Notes: generated by a model not told the origin, from the sequence alone. 64,000 bases of DNA from Isoetes taiwanensis (GCA_021234155.1 JAJEKV010000103.1:62001-126000), one strand, 5' to 3'. Numbered from the stretch's first letter, positions 10,667-22,395 are shown. Translations and numbers: made by a program.

Positions 10667-12670
10667 ATGGGCTCTTTGGCAGATACAAATATATGGATAT
10701 ATGCCAGAAGCCTTGAGCACATGAACAAGTTATGTGAATATGGACTTGTAAACGAGGCATTGCAACTTGCCATAACGCAAGGTACTACAATACATAGGAA
10801 TGATGCATACTACCTCTTGCAGGCTTGCTTACGACAAAAAGACCTCGAATTAAGCAGAAAGATGCAGTTCATTCTATCTTATAATGGGCTTAGCTTTATT
10901 TCGGCTTTAGGTGACCACCTTATTCGGCACTTTGCCTGCCTCGGAAATTTAATGGAGGCAAATCAAGCATTTGAGCAGATTTCAGAGCCAAGTATTTACA
11001 GTTGGGCTGCAATCATTTCTGCAAACTCTAAGCTGGGACAAGGTAAGATGGCTATTAATTTGTTTGACAGAATGCAAACTTTAGCTGTAAAGAGCAATCA
11101 GTTTGTTTACTCAGCAGTCCTTACAGCATGTGCCATGACTCCAACTCTTATGCAGGGAAAATTTCTTCATCATCATATCATCAGAAGCAGAATTCAGTTA
11201 GATGTCACTTTGGGAAATGCACTGGTTGATATGTATGCCAAATGTGGGAGCATGGAGGAGGCTTACATAGTATTTGGCAGCCTAACTAGAAGAAATGTTG
11301 TTTCATGGAATGCTATAATTACCGCACATGTGCAATATGGGGACGGCATATCTGCTTTTCAGTGCTTAGAGAAGATGCAATTTGAGGGTGTAAGCTCAGA
11401 TGACGTGACATGTTTGAGTTTTTTGAAAGCATGCACCCTTGTAGGAGCATTACAACAGGGTAAGTTAATACATGGCCAAACAATCAAAATAGGATTGCAA
11501 AAGGATGTTACTTTGGGATCTGCCTTGGTTGACATGTATGCAAAGTGTGGGAGCTTAGAGGACGCATGTAAAGTCTTTTACACGTTGCCAAAACATAATG
11601 TGGTATCCTATTGTGCACTTATCTCAGGATACAACCAGCATAGAGAAGGTATGCTTGCTCTAGAATGTTTTTGCAGGATGGAAGAACAAGAAATAGATCT
11701 GGATGAGGTCGTCTTCCTTGGTGTGCTGAAAGCATGTGCTGATGTTGGTGCATTACATCAGGGAAGGGTTATCCATGAGCAAGTTATTAGACACGGCTGT
11801 TCTTCCGATGTTACAGTAGTAAACACCCTTATTGATATGTATGCCAAGAGTGGTAGCCTAGAAGAAGCATTTCATGCATTTCAAAAGCTGCCGAATAGAA
11901 ATGTGGTTTCGTGGAATGCCATTGTTGCAGCTCATGCTCAGCATGGGGAATGTGCCCTTGCTTTTCAGTGTTATGAAGAAATGCAAAAGAATGGCACAAG
12001 GCCTACTAATGTTACATATCTGAATATCCTGAAAGCTTGTTCTAGCATGGGAGCAATACAGCAGGGAAGATATGTTCATAGCAATATCGGTGAAATTGGC
12101 TTGGAATTAGAGAGCACCATGGCAAATACGCTCATAGACATGTATGCAAAATGTGGAAGTCTAAAGGAGGCATGCCATCTCTTCAACCATTTACAAACTC
12201 GAGATGTGGTATCATGGAATGCAATTACCATTGGTAGCGCTCAGCATGGAAATTGTATGCTTGCTGTACAATATTTTGAAACAATGAAAAAGGATGGGAC
12301 AAGGCCAGATGAAGTATCATTTATTAGTATTCTTGCCGCATGCAGTCACGGAGGTCTGGTTGATGAAGGTCACTGGTATTTCAAGTGTATGAGTGAACAT
12401 TATAGCATCATGCCAGCAAATTTGCATTGTTCTTTATTGGCAGACCTTCTAGGACGTGCAGGTTATGTAGGCGAGGCAGAAAACATGCTTCAAGCTTCTG
12501 CACAGCCCAATATTTCAGGATGGACTTCTTTACTTTGTGCGTGTAGAATGCATGGATTAATAGAACTAGGGAGGCAATATTTTGATCAAGTTGCCTGCTT
12601 GGATGCATCCTATACAGCAGGATATGTGCTTATGTCAAATATCTATGCTGAAGCTTACATGCAAGGATGA
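10667..12670 (+). CDS. PLS-class pentatricopeptide repeat protein, short C-terminus
   Basis: A single uninterrupted frame of 667 codons. It shows classic plant PLS-type PPR arrays: SWNAII-type motifs recur about every 100 residues (near residues 107, 211, 312, 412, 513), each following a DMYAKCGS-type motif, as expected for repeating P-L-S triplets. PPR proteins bind organellar RNA one base per repeat and guide editing, splicing or stability; this subclass usually carries E and DYW domains, the DYW domain being the C-to-U deaminase. Here the frame stops just after YVLMSNIYAEA, at the start of the E region, so E2 and DYW are missing. It would need a DYW partner in trans, or is a recently truncated copy. 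The first Met fits the start of the repeat-rich part; an organelle transit peptide is not obvious. Confidence 0.9.
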   Translation: MGSLADTNIWIYARSLEHMNKLCEYGLVNEALQLAITQGTTIHRNDAYYLLQACLRQKDLELSRKMQFILSYNGLSFISALGDHLIRHFACLGNLMEANQAFEQISEPSIYSWAAIISANSKLGQGKMAINLFDRMQTLAVKSNQFVYSAVLTACAMTPTLMQGKFLHHHIIRSRIQLDVTLGNALVDMYAKCGSMEEAYIVFGSLTRRNVVSWNAIITAHVQYGDGISAFQCLEKMQFEGVSSDDVTCLSFLKACTLVGALQQGKLIHGQTIKIGLQKDVTLGSALVDMYAKCGSLEDACKVFYTLPKHNVVSYCALISGYNQHREGMLALECFCRMEEQEIDLDEVVFLGVLKACADVGALHQGRVIHEQVIRHGCSSDVTVVNTLIDMYAKSGSLEEAFHAFQKLPNRNVVSWNAIVAAHAQHGECALAFQCYEEMQKNGTRPTNVTYLNILKACSSMGAIQQGRYVHSNIGEIGLELESTMANTLIDMYAKCGSLKEACHLFNHLQTRDVVSWNAITIGSAQHGNCMLAVQYFETMKKDGTRPDEVSFISILAACSHGGLVDEGHWYFKCMSEHYSIMPANLHCSLLADLLGRAGYVGEAENMLQASAQPNISGWTSLLCACRMHGLIELGRQYFDQVACLDASYTAGYVLMSNIYAEAYMQG

Positions 12671-13357
12671 AATGGTGTGGATACATATCTAGTTGTATCC
12701 TTTCTTATATACCACAATACAGCATTGTTGTATAAATTTTCGTTCTATATGAAGTATGAGAGAATGACCAAAATTACCTTTCTGGGCGATTACGTTCACA
12801 CATTAGAGTTGGAGTACTATTATGCATATTTTAAGACATATCAAGCCTGAACATTTTAGCACAGTCTTTCTCTGCCAAACTTGGAGAGGATAAGAAATGT
12901 GATAATGTGAAACATACTTCTAAATCTTACTACTGAAATACAAAGGCTCCAGACAAAAAACAAGAGAAGGCAGATTGCAATTAGCTCATCATGTAACTAG
13001 AATTATTGTTGGGGTAAAGACCATGGAAGTAACATTTTCTCGATCAAAATCTTGTGAAAGTGACCCTGCCCCATTGTTTACTCAAAGCATAAGGATAGAA
13101 GAAGATTTAGATGATGGTGCTGGTTAGAAGCAAAGGTGATGTTTTTGCTCCTCTATTCATATGATCATATTTTTGGAGCTTTATGGTGGCATATGATTGA
13201 CCATCGTGGAATTTGTTTTGCAAGAAGGTAGCGAATGATGGAACCTTAGTTTATGAATTGCAAGTAATTGATTTGAAGTTATTGAAGATAGGACGCAATT
13301 TTGTCTGCTAAGCATCCTCCATTATACTTGACTCCAATTTTGTGCATTATATACCTA
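12671..13357. other. 3' flank of the PPR gene
   Basis: AT-rich DNA with no open frame of note. If the PPR gene once had a longer E/DYW tail, no trace of it is readable here. Confidence 0.5.
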
Positions 13358-13387
13358 CTAGTAACGGGTGCCCGGCGTTGCCGGGCA
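13358..13387 (-). mobile_element. Helitron-type 3' terminus
   Basis: On the minus strand the order is a GC hairpin (TGCCCGGC-AAC-GCCGGGCA, plus 13369-13387), seven bases, CTAG at 13361-13358, then a host T. This matches plant Helitron 3' ends: a short hairpin 5-12 bases before CTRR, inserted at an A/T site. The element would extend to higher coordinates. I found neither its 5' TC end nor a Rep/helicase frame, so it is a non-autonomous copy or a remnant. Confidence 0.5.
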
Positions 13388-13390
13388 TAA

Positions 13391-15880
13391 ATATGGTTTT
13401 ATTCTAGAAATTGAGCTTAATGCTTGCTTTTGCAATAGTTATTGCTTCTTCTAGATGCCTACGGAAACTACACATGAAAATGCATTTAAAAAATTGGCTA
13501 TCATAATGCATTAATAGCTGTATATTGAGTTAGATCCCAATTGAACTTATTGTTAGAAGTTGAAACTTGTAGATTTCATTCTACTTAGAGTTATTTGCAA
13601 GAGTTACCAACATTTGGGAGTTATTTGGGTTGTTAGAGGTTGAACTTCAAGCATCAAGTTAATTTGTGTAGGTCCTTTTGAAAGGTCATTCCGTAATGCA
13701 AAGCAAAGCATTGTTCAAATGCAATTTATGATATTATGAAATCAAGGCACTCATAAAAAAAATTATTTCATCTACATGAATTGTATTGTGCATCTAATTC
13801 TTCAACAGATTGTAGATTCTGCTAGGGTGTGCAGACAAATCTCTTCTATACTACCAAGTACACTCTTTCTTTTGGCTCAACAACGATGGGCTTCCTCTTT
13901 CATACTACCAAGTACACTATTTCTTTTGGCTCAACAATTATAAACCTTTTTGTGCTCAATGACTTCAAATAGCTCTTAGCATAACTAATGCTTTGATATA
14001 TCATTACTTATATAAATAGAAGTTTCAATTAAGTGGCCGGCTAATATTTGGACCTAAATTTGAATGGCTATCTTTCATTTAAATCTAAAATGGCATTCAT
14101 GTGATTTTTAGCATCTTGTAGGCTGGGAACATCTCAAATGTAGCCAACAATCGTTTTCCCTAGAAGATGAGGTGCATTCCTTATGCGTCAGGAACATCAT
14201 TTGAGAATAGTACCTTTAGATTTGCAAGTACGCTGTCTACAACCCCTTCATATGGAAATGAAGCATAAGCACAAAGAGCAGAATGTCATGTACATATGAA
14301 GATGATGGACCTTGACAGGATGATGGACCTTGACTGTTGCTCTAAGGCAAGTACTTTGGCTGAACAATTTAGTAATGCATGTTGCTTTTATATTATAAAG
14401 GTTCTAGTCAATATCCAATCACACACCATTACGTGAATGACTAAGATGCCTCTTCTATTTTGGCATCATGCAATTTGAAATTTATGTAAAAGTACCTTAG
14501 CTAATAACAAATGCTTTTCAAGAAAAGGGCTATAAATACACTCTCAACACATCAATCTTACTAAAATAATTGATTGCTACTCATATTTTACAACAAAGCT
14601 TCACTGGAAGATAAAGAACAGGAGAATTGCAGAGTAAACAATAATAGTTTTGTCTTAAAGAACAATAGAAATGGCAATTTACTCTATTCGAAGTTAACAC
14701 CTCACATTTGGTTAGTGGCAACTATCTCAAACAGTCTGTCAGAACTATAACATCAAAAGTCAATCCTTTGCACCTAGATACTCTAAACTTGGCATGGTGT
14801 GCTTGTAGTCAATTTAACCGTGAAGCTCATTTGGATGAATCAGAAAGATCTAGTCACGAATAAACAATGGACAAATAGTCAAGAACTTGAGGTTGGCTAA
14901 GAATTAAGGCAATGGGTTTTTACACAGAGATGTCACTTCCACTTGCACCCCAAGAATCAAAGAAACCAAACAATAATATTCCGACTCTGACTATAGTTCC
15001 ATTACTTGAGTTTGCTCATGTTTTCCTCTGTCTATATGCAGTCATACGCCATTCGCTGCAACAATCATTACACAAAATACAAAGCAACTTGGGAAGATGA
15101 ATGAAAGAAAGTACTTCTTTCAGCTTGTCATACCTTCGTAAGTTGAATATTCTAATAGAAAAAACTTAAGCATGCACATTCACTGCTCTAGATCATAGTT
15201 GCATGTACAAAGGGTTACAAACAATGTGCCTACTCTATTCTCTGCATCTGGATGATGGATAGAAATGGACAATAATGTGGACAATACTCATATATAATTC
15301 GAAATACAATGGGTCTTCAAGGTGGGTCGCAAAATAACTTGCCTCGTAGCTCATGTAGGAAAGAATTGACTTCTTCAGTTTGTTTGGACACAAATTCAAG
15401 ATGCAGGCCTCTTTCAAAATAAGATTTCTGTGGACAAAATAGAGCGAAGTTCCCATTAATAGAATGCTCCATTTGTTTCTTTCATTCTCGATAATATAGT
15501 GCCCTGCTCAAACTAAAGAACAAATTACCTTATGCAAAACTGAATGTACTCTAAGGGGGCCTTCTTCGCCTTCCACCTAAGCTGCGCAAGAAGAGCCCGA
15601 AGCCGATCCCAGGGCCTTCATGACGACGAATTCATGACTGTTTAATTTGTATGAAAGTTTACCATCATGTGCGACATGCCATCCTCAAGTCATGCAAAAG
15701 GTAGCAATGCAAGTATGAAAATCAAATATAGAATAGAGCATAAACAACTACCGCATTAAATAATGTCTTGCGTATAAATCAGGATAGAATACTTACTTGC
15801 TTGGGTAAGTGCATACCCTCTTCAAATTTGCACTTAAATGCAAAAATTCAGACATTTGCTGATTATATTGTTGTGATCTG
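13391..15880. other. AT-rich spacer with small duplications
   Basis: No gene recognised. The word ACTTTTGGCTCAACAA-like and its left neighbour CTACCAAGTACACT occur twice (about 13,850 and 13,906), and GATGATGGACCTTGAC occurs twice in tandem near 14,300-14,335. Part may be the body of the Helitron whose end lies at 13,358. Confidence 0.45.
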
Positions 15881-15888
15881 CAGAATTG

Positions 15889-16445
15889 TCCATGAGACTT
15901 CATCATAATCATGAAGAAATTAGTATACTGTTCTAGCCAGAGATGCATCATACGCTTGACTCTAGGAAAATAAGTACCAAAACTCATTATTAAATCCATC
16001 ACATCAAAGGGAAAAAACAGCAAAAGTCAGCATATACCTTCCAGGTGCACTCACATTGGTAAAGGCCTCCTTTGAATGTCTGTTGTGCCCAGAACATGCC
16101 AAGGCAAGGCAGCATGCATGATATTGTAGGAGACCATTTCATAATGGTAAAATTAAAGTGCCAACTTCAACCATCCCTGTTGAACGGAAACTAATAATCA
16201 TGAAGATATAATTATAATGTTCTAGCCAAGGATGCATCATAAGCTTGGCTCATGAAAAGGAAATGCCAAAATTCATCAATGAAACCATCACATAAAGGAG
16301 AACAAAAGTCACCACTTAGGAGCATACCTTCCAGTTGCATTGGAATTACATTGGTGAAGGCCTCCAAAGAAAGAGAGTGTCTGTTGTGCACATAACATGC
16401 CAAGGCAAGACAGCAAGCACGGTATTCTAGGAGACCTCTAGGAGA
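15889..16445. repeat. Diverged ~290-bp tandem duplication
   Basis: Copy 1 (about 15,895-16,135) and copy 2 (about 16,195-16,445) share the same order of words: GTTCTAGCCA-A/G-GATGCATCATA, CATCACAT, ATACCTTCCAG, GCCTCC, GTCTGTTGTGC and CATGCCAAGGCAAG. Divergence by substitution and small gaps shows the duplication is old. No coding sense was found in either copy. Confidence 0.75.
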
Positions 16446-16621
16446 CCTCTGAGTTTAATGCTTTGTGTTTTTGATGCACCAGTGTTCCTTCCACTTAAAC
16501 CATGCATAATCCAAAATGTAAATGGGAGAATAAAAAAATGTGAGTTCATGCACAAACTACATTTGGTAGTCAATAAAAAAATCTAGAAAGTCTGATGACG
16601 TAGGGCATTTGTAGATGTACA

Positions 16622-16965
16622 CATATATGAAGCTCTGCCCTAGAGTATGCTACACATAATATGAGTAAATATCAAAGAAGTAGCTATGAGAGTTCAAGTA
16701 TACACAACAGCATTGCAAAATTTATAGAGTAAAAGCATTTACCAATATGCTCAGAATAGATACGACTCTATGATTGATCTTGCTTCCCTATGTGCACATA
16801 TATGCAGCTCTCTGCCCTAGAGTATGCTACACATAATATGAGTAAATGTTAAAGAAGTAGCTTTGAAAATTCAAGTATACAGAACAGCATCGCAAAATTT
16901 ATAGAATAAAAGCAGAGATGCTCAGAATAGATACGGCTCTATGACTGATCTTGCTTCCTTTACAT
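16622..16965. repeat. Second ~170-bp tandem duplication
   Basis: CTGCCCTAGAGTATGCTACA begins a block at about 16,636 that recurs at about 16,812. Both blocks run on through AATATGAGTAAAT, AAGAAGTAGCT, ATGCTCAGAATAGATACG and TGATCTTGCTTCC. A direct tandem copy of about 170 bp with modest divergence. Confidence 0.8.
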
Positions 16966-17870
16966 AGCTATGTTACAGCAACTGCTAATAACTCCAATAA
17001 TATCTTGCTTTAGCTGGCTATAGAACCTGATAAGAAAAGGCTATTGAAAATAGAACAATAGGATTGAGCATACCAGAATAGAGGCTATTGAAAATAGAAG
17101 CATGATCAAGCTTTCACATATGATCAGTCTGAATTAACATGGAGCATTTCTGCTGTGGAGCTAGCGGTTCATGTAATTTCAGCTGGCCAAATAGCTGCCC
17201 GGCCATTCACATGTACACAATATTATACTGCTCCATATCCAGCAGTGCACAGCAACCTAAGATCCTTTCTAAGAGGGATACCATGCAAACAACGGTATAT
17301 GGGCAACGGCGGCCATGGCTTTGGAAGATCCCAGCGGGGCCCATGCCGGGATGCAGTGCTGCAGAAAAACCGATCTAAGCAAATTTACCATAATAAAATC
17401 ATACCTTCAGATTGAGCATGCCTCTTGATGGTCAGCCGAATGCATCCCCTGTAGAAGCCTGTAGCTCTGAATACAAAAGAAACCACAACCCTAACCATAG
17501 TCGTAGCCTCCATGATGTGGTGCATGCTTCGGAATGACGATGCATGGGTGGAAGCCTCATCTGAAAAATTCCTAAATCTCGCAACTCGAAACCATTTGAA
17601 ATGGCACAAAAATGCTCTCTAAATTTTTGGAACATCGGGAATGTTTTCCGGCTGCCAAAATCCTTCAGACCTTACAAGATCATCTTAGAAACAATTCCAA
17701 AAAGGTTTTCCACTTGTCGGAAAAACCAAATTTAAACAATAGGATATCCACCCTCTTTCCATACAACTAGTTGATGAGACGAACTTTTTAATGGTATTAA
17801 ATCTGACACATTTAGAACATTGTATAAAATTTGAAATTGTATGGCGCATGAAATTGATGGTATTCACCAT

Positions 17871-18335
17871 TAATTTGATTGAATTTAACTCCATTGGATT
17901 GGTACCGTTAGATTTTATTTTGAATTAACCATTGCATCCATTGCACATTGCACATTGTTCAATCATTGCCCATTGTTCAATGGTTGTTCAATGCATTTAC
18001 ATGTATAAATTGTCAAGGAATGTTTGGAGTCAAATTGCCAAGGGTCTGTTTACAATTTTACATTGTTATGTGAGCTGATTAGGCTGAAATTTTAATACCA
18101 TTGGATTGATTTTGATAACATTAATTTGATTGAATTTAAATCCACTGGATTGATACCATTAGATTTGTTTGAATTAACCATTGCACATTGATCAACCATT
18201 GCACATTGTTCAATGGTATAATGGTTTTACCTTGTTCAATGCATTTACAAGTATAAATTGTCAAGGAATGTGTGGAGTCAAATTGTCAAGGCTTTGTTTA
18301 CAATTCTGCATTATTATATGAGACGAATAGGTTGA
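17871..18335. repeat. Third tandem duplication, ~245 bp
   Basis: TTAATTTGATTGAATTTAA starts copies at about 17,871 and 18,121. Both continue through GAATTAACCATTGCA, short CATTGTTCAATGG-type subrepeats, GTATAAATTGTCAAGGAATG and GAGTCAAATTG. AT-rich, with no coding content. Confidence 0.8.
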
Positions 18336-18670
18336 CTTGGTTTTGGCTACTGCTGACTTGGCTATTGACTTAGCTGCTGACTTCTCTACCAGCATGTCTG
18401 CTGACTTGGCTACTGACTTGGTTGACTTGGCTGCTGATTTGCCTGATGACATTGCTGCTGACTTGCCAGATGACTTGGCTGCCAACTTATATGCTGACTT
18501 GCCAGATGCCTTGGTTGCCAACTTGTCTACTGACTTGCCAGATGAGTTGGCTGCCAACTTGTCTGCTGACTTGCCTGCTGACTTGTCTGCTGCCTTCTCC
18601 GTTGACTTGTCTACCAACTTGCCTTCTGAATTGCCAGATGACTTGGCTGCTGACTTACCTGTTGTTCTTT
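18325..18670 (-). repeat. Minisatellite encoding a Lys/Ser/Ala-rich repeat
   Basis: A degenerate 12/24-bp repeat with units like GACTTGGCTGCT. On the minus strand it is part of a 145-codon open frame (18,698-18,261) made of KSA-type units such as AGKSADKLAANSSGKSV. On the plus strand the same DNA gives an acidic ADL-repeat frame. Lys/Ala/Ser repeats recall histone-H1 tails or LEA-like proteins, but the lack of any flanking domain and the presence of open frames on both strands are what a 12-bp repeat without stops would give by itself. A coding role is therefore unproven. Confidence 0.55.
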
Positions 18671-18699
18671 GCTGGATTGCTGTTACTAGCAATATCACA

Positions 18700-19560
18700 T
18701 TGTGCTAATATATGTGAATGAGTCTGCAAACTTTCAAGTACGTTCTCATGGACATCAGATTCCAAATTCAAATATTTTACATCCTATATCTTTCATTTCA
18801 AAATTGCATGACACAACGAAGTGGCTATAAACATTGCAGTCTGGCTCATATTCAAGTAGCTCATACTTGCTATCTCCTATAAGTTCATAAAACTTGCCTG
18901 TCACAATCACTTCCCTCCTCCCAAGGCCCCAAGGATCTTTGCACGCTTTCCCTACAACATGCTTAGGTACAATACATTTTAAGATGAAGAAGTCAATCTT
19001 CTCCTTATTATCTACTGGAGAAACTACTGCAAAGTTCTCCCCTACATCAATAATATCTAATTTTCACTCAACATTGCCTTCATAGGCTGGCCTATCCACA
19101 AGTGCAGTATCATCCTGAATCACTGGTCTTAAATCGAAAACTTCCAGGTACCAATTCTATCTTTGTGTATGCACTTACTGTACTTACCCACCCAACAATT
19201 ATGGCAAGCATGAATAATTCATATGTGCAATTTGAGTAACATCCTTAGAGTTTACTGGCCGGATGCTATGAAATTTATTGGAACATGTTCAAATAGCACA
19301 GTCAAACTGCTAAACTCTGCTTACTTCATCCATCTTTATCTCCCAAATGTATCCACAAACAAATAATAATTTGTAACAGTTAGTAAAGTATACCACAACA
19401 GCACTGTTACAACAATCTTAATTTACATATGAATATGTAGAAAAATAACAGGGGGTTCCAGAGGGATTTGATATGGATATAATTCCTGAAACTATAGACC
19501 ATACCCCTAAAATAATTCAATGGGTTGTTATAAAAAAAAAAATTTGATTTAAGATAAAAA
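18700..19560. other. AT-rich spacer
   Basis: No gene, repeat or RNA structure recognised on either strand. Confidence 0.5.
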
Positions 19561-19564
19561 ATAA

Positions 19565-19660
19565 TCACGTTAGCTCGCTTGTTGGATTGGTTAAAATAGT
19601 CTTATTAGGACATTGAGTTACTCTGGTAGAGGTTCGAGCCTTCGTATTTTAAATTCTAAA
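19565..19660 (+). mobile_element. Possible tRNA-derived SINE head
   Basis: A TAGCTCGCTTGTTGG segment at 19,571-19,585 resembles a pol III A box, and GGTTCGAGCC at 19,631-19,640 is a perfect B box (GGTTCRANNC). The B-box spacing and a TTGGTTAAAA linker fit a tRNA-like SINE head better than a functional tRNA, because no acceptor stem or anticodon arm folds. The 3' boundary and any target-site duplication are unclear. Confidence 0.35.
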
Positions 19661-20280
19661 ACCTTAATCGAAATTGTACAGAGGCTTCGATATACCATCA
19701 AAACCTTAGGCAAACTTGTATTTGACATCTTAAAATCATAGGCGCCCTCAATTATAAATGAGCATAAGTGAAATGGGAGGTGCCCAAAGGCTCCAACATA
19801 CAGTTTGGGCCGTAGGATTGACAGATCCGATGACTATGGGAGTCCAGGGTGCACCTCGTTTAGAATATGTAGAAAAATATATCTATGTTTGTCAGAATCT
19901 TTGAAGTGTTCAGTGCAGAATTGAACAACGTCATGGGCATTTCTTAAAGGTTTGGAATTTTTTTCCAACATTTCATGGATGAGTGGTCCCTTGTAGTGAC
20001 AACCCCAATTTCAACAACGTGGAATTGCATGTAAATACTTTTTATTATCAGCCTTAATTCTAACAAGTCTCAAATTACAAGTTAACACTTAGTTAATCAC
20101 AAGCCAGTATTCCACATAGTCAAGTAGATGTAACTCAACACATTTATACTCATCGACAATGAGAGTAAGATACTCGTACAGTGAAAGTAAGATTACAATG
20201 AAAGCACGAATATAATAAAAGTAAGATGCACTGAAAGTAGAATCACAGTAAAAGTAAGATTCACATCATAAGATACTCAT
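19661..20280. other. Spacer with short GTAAGAT-type repeats
   Basis: Mostly featureless. Between about 20,160 and 20,280 short words such as GTGAAAGTAAGAT and GTAAGATTCACAT recur every 15-25 bp, forming a loose low-copy repeat. Confidence 0.4.
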
Positions 20281-20461
20281 GGACTCTCGTACTTTATTTT
20301 GCTTATTCGGCTATCTTTTCTAGTGACTTCAGAACTTTATCCTTCACAGAGATTAGAATCTTCATGTACCCCTTTCTCGGATCCGCTTGCCCTTTCTGAG
20401 GTTCCATGACATCAACACGGATTTTATTTCCACCCATTGGGGCGGATCACTTGCATCATAC

Positions 20462-21640
20462 TTTCATTGCTTATTAAAACAATATTTGTAGCACTCTTTT
20501 TCAGTAATGACTCTTTTTCCACTTACTGTGCGCCACCACTCTACATGCACCTTGCTTCTATTAGGGTTATTAACTTCCTTACAAATGGCCGAGATGATAT
20601 ACCCTAACCAAATAGGATAAATATCTTCATCTGATGGTCTGACGATCAAATATTGGCTATCCTTCAATCTCAGGATCATATGGAGCAAGTCCATAATACA
20701 TGGGACGCTCCTTTCTAGGTCCAACATAGTGCTCCTTTTCCTCTTCCACCTCCTCTTCAGACTCCTTTGTCATCAAGTGGATCGGCTGCTGATTAGGTTG
20801 GAATTGACCATGGTCGAGCCTCCATCGACTTTCATGAGCCAACCCTCTTGAAGAGCATTACTGTTTGTGTCCAAACTTCTCAAAAGTATATGAACTTCAT
20901 TCCAATAATTTACAAGTGCTTCATTGCACGCTTTTCTCTCTGGTGCTATGTGTTTATCTGCTAAGGATTTCTCCCAGTACTTTATATATTCCATAATCCC
21001 TTCCATAGTCCGCTCACAGTCCTTCACTTCTCCTAATGGTTTCATAGCCTTAGGCTCTCCCATTGACACCATTGGTTTACCTGCCACATCCTCTTTCCAA
21101 ATCAATATATCCTTATCTTCCGGTTTCCACACAGGATCTCCAGCCCTCACCTTGTATTGCATTATTAGCTTTCCATTTTTCACCCAAAACCTAAATTGCA
21201 ATGGAGCACTATTCCCAATAAGGTCTTCATGATAATAACCCTCTATGAACTCTTTCTAGTCGGGGACTTCTTGTATCAATGAACCAATAGGAGAAGGTGA
21301 AGAACACTGCTTAAATTTCTCCAAAAGCCTCGGATAGGTGGTGACATCACTTTTCTGCAATTTGATTTTATAATGCCCAAACATTGCATCAATGTCTTTG
21401 TGAGTGTGGCCAAACATCAAGTAACTAACATAGACCATTTCAAACACTCCAACCCATGTAAGATACGACAAGTATGCAAACAAGTATCTATTTTAATTAC
21501 ATCGGCCTGACAATTGTCAAGTTGCAAGAGTAGCTTCTTGGGTAGTCGGTAGCCCTAGTATTGGGTTCACATGAATTGCGGTGTTGGCCCATTCATCCTT
21601 CCTATGGTCAAATCCTCTAGTTTCATGGGGGCAAATGTCA
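20462..21640 (-). pseudogene. C-terminal part of DUF7869-type transposase-like protein
   Basis: Read on the minus strand: LLLQLDNC at about 21,527-21,510; YLTWVGVFEMVYVSYLMFGH then THKDID at about 21,465-21,388; a middle domain (21,255-20,790); and a C-terminal module starting SQYLIVRPSDEDIYPIWLGY and ending VHVEWW. The DNC and GHTHxDID motifs in this order are what I recall of Pfam DUF7869 proteins, which spread like transposons in animals and non-seed plants; the spaced Asp residues recall a DDE/RNase-H-like core, which is my inference. Damage: one in-frame TAG at about 21,256 and frameshifts near 21,490, 20,790 and 20,690. The N-terminal half is 2.3 kb upstream on the same strand, separated by later insertions. 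Confidence 0.65.
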
Positions 21641-21769
21641 TGCAATGCCTTGAAGAGATGTTGCAATGGCTTACAAGAATGAACATCTCCATTAAAACCA
21701 TGTTCAAATCACGCAACGCTTTTGCAATGCTACCAACATGGAAGTTTGGACCATCACCCCAATCTTAGT

Positions 21770-22395
21770 TACTCCCTTTCGCTTTGGCGCTTTTAGCGCT
21801 GGCGCTGCTATTTTTTACGAGGCCTGCCCGGAAAGCATCATGATGACGGATGGCGTTGGAGCGGCCCATGAAGGATGGCGACCTTGTGTGTGCACGAGTG
21901 GATGTCCGCTTGCGCGCATACCACAAGTCTTTGGCGCCTTTGGCGCTGAAGGGTGGAGGATAGGTGAGGAGGCACCTCCGATGGGCGACTTCCCTGAGCG
22001 GTTTTTTCTCGAAGGCCGCCTTCCCTGCTGGCTCAAGGACATTGGCGTTAGGGGCGCTTTTTCCGGACCCGTTGTAAAAGAGGTTACTGGTTCGGAGTCG
22101 CTTGGTGAAGCCTTATGCTGGCTGGAGGTATGAAGGTATGCTTGTTGCTTGTGCAACAAATGGATTTTGGATCGGTGAGCGACCATAGTCATCCCGGCAA
22201 CAGCGGTTTTTTCCCGTGGTTTTAATCCCGGTCGGGATGGTTGTGTTCTAGCTCACGTTGTGCTTTGGTTTAAGGGCTTCGCCCATGTTCTTGTTGGACT
22301 TCGGTCCGGGACTTGATCCCTTATGTACTTGGTCCCATAACCCGATTGGGTTCCGTGGACGTTAAAATTTTTTCCTTCCTTCCTTCCTTCCTTCC
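21770..22395 (+). mobile_element. LINE 3' end with (CTTC)n tail
   Basis: The right end is CCCATAACCCGATTGGGTTC followed by CGTGGACG at 22,336-22,363, a hairpin shared with the LINE ends at 38.5 and 39.3 kb. A short A/T spacer and five CTTC units (22,374-22,394) follow. Upstream lies a GC-rich region with GGCGCTTTTAGCGC-like words and a GGTTTTTTCCCG block that matches the other copies weakly. A 5'-truncated non-LTR element with a microsatellite tail, inserted within the DUF7869 element. The left boundary is approximate. Confidence 0.6.

Noticed and set aside
19565-19660. Functional tRNA gene
   Set aside because: The B box is perfect but no acceptor stem, D arm or anticodon arm can be paired.
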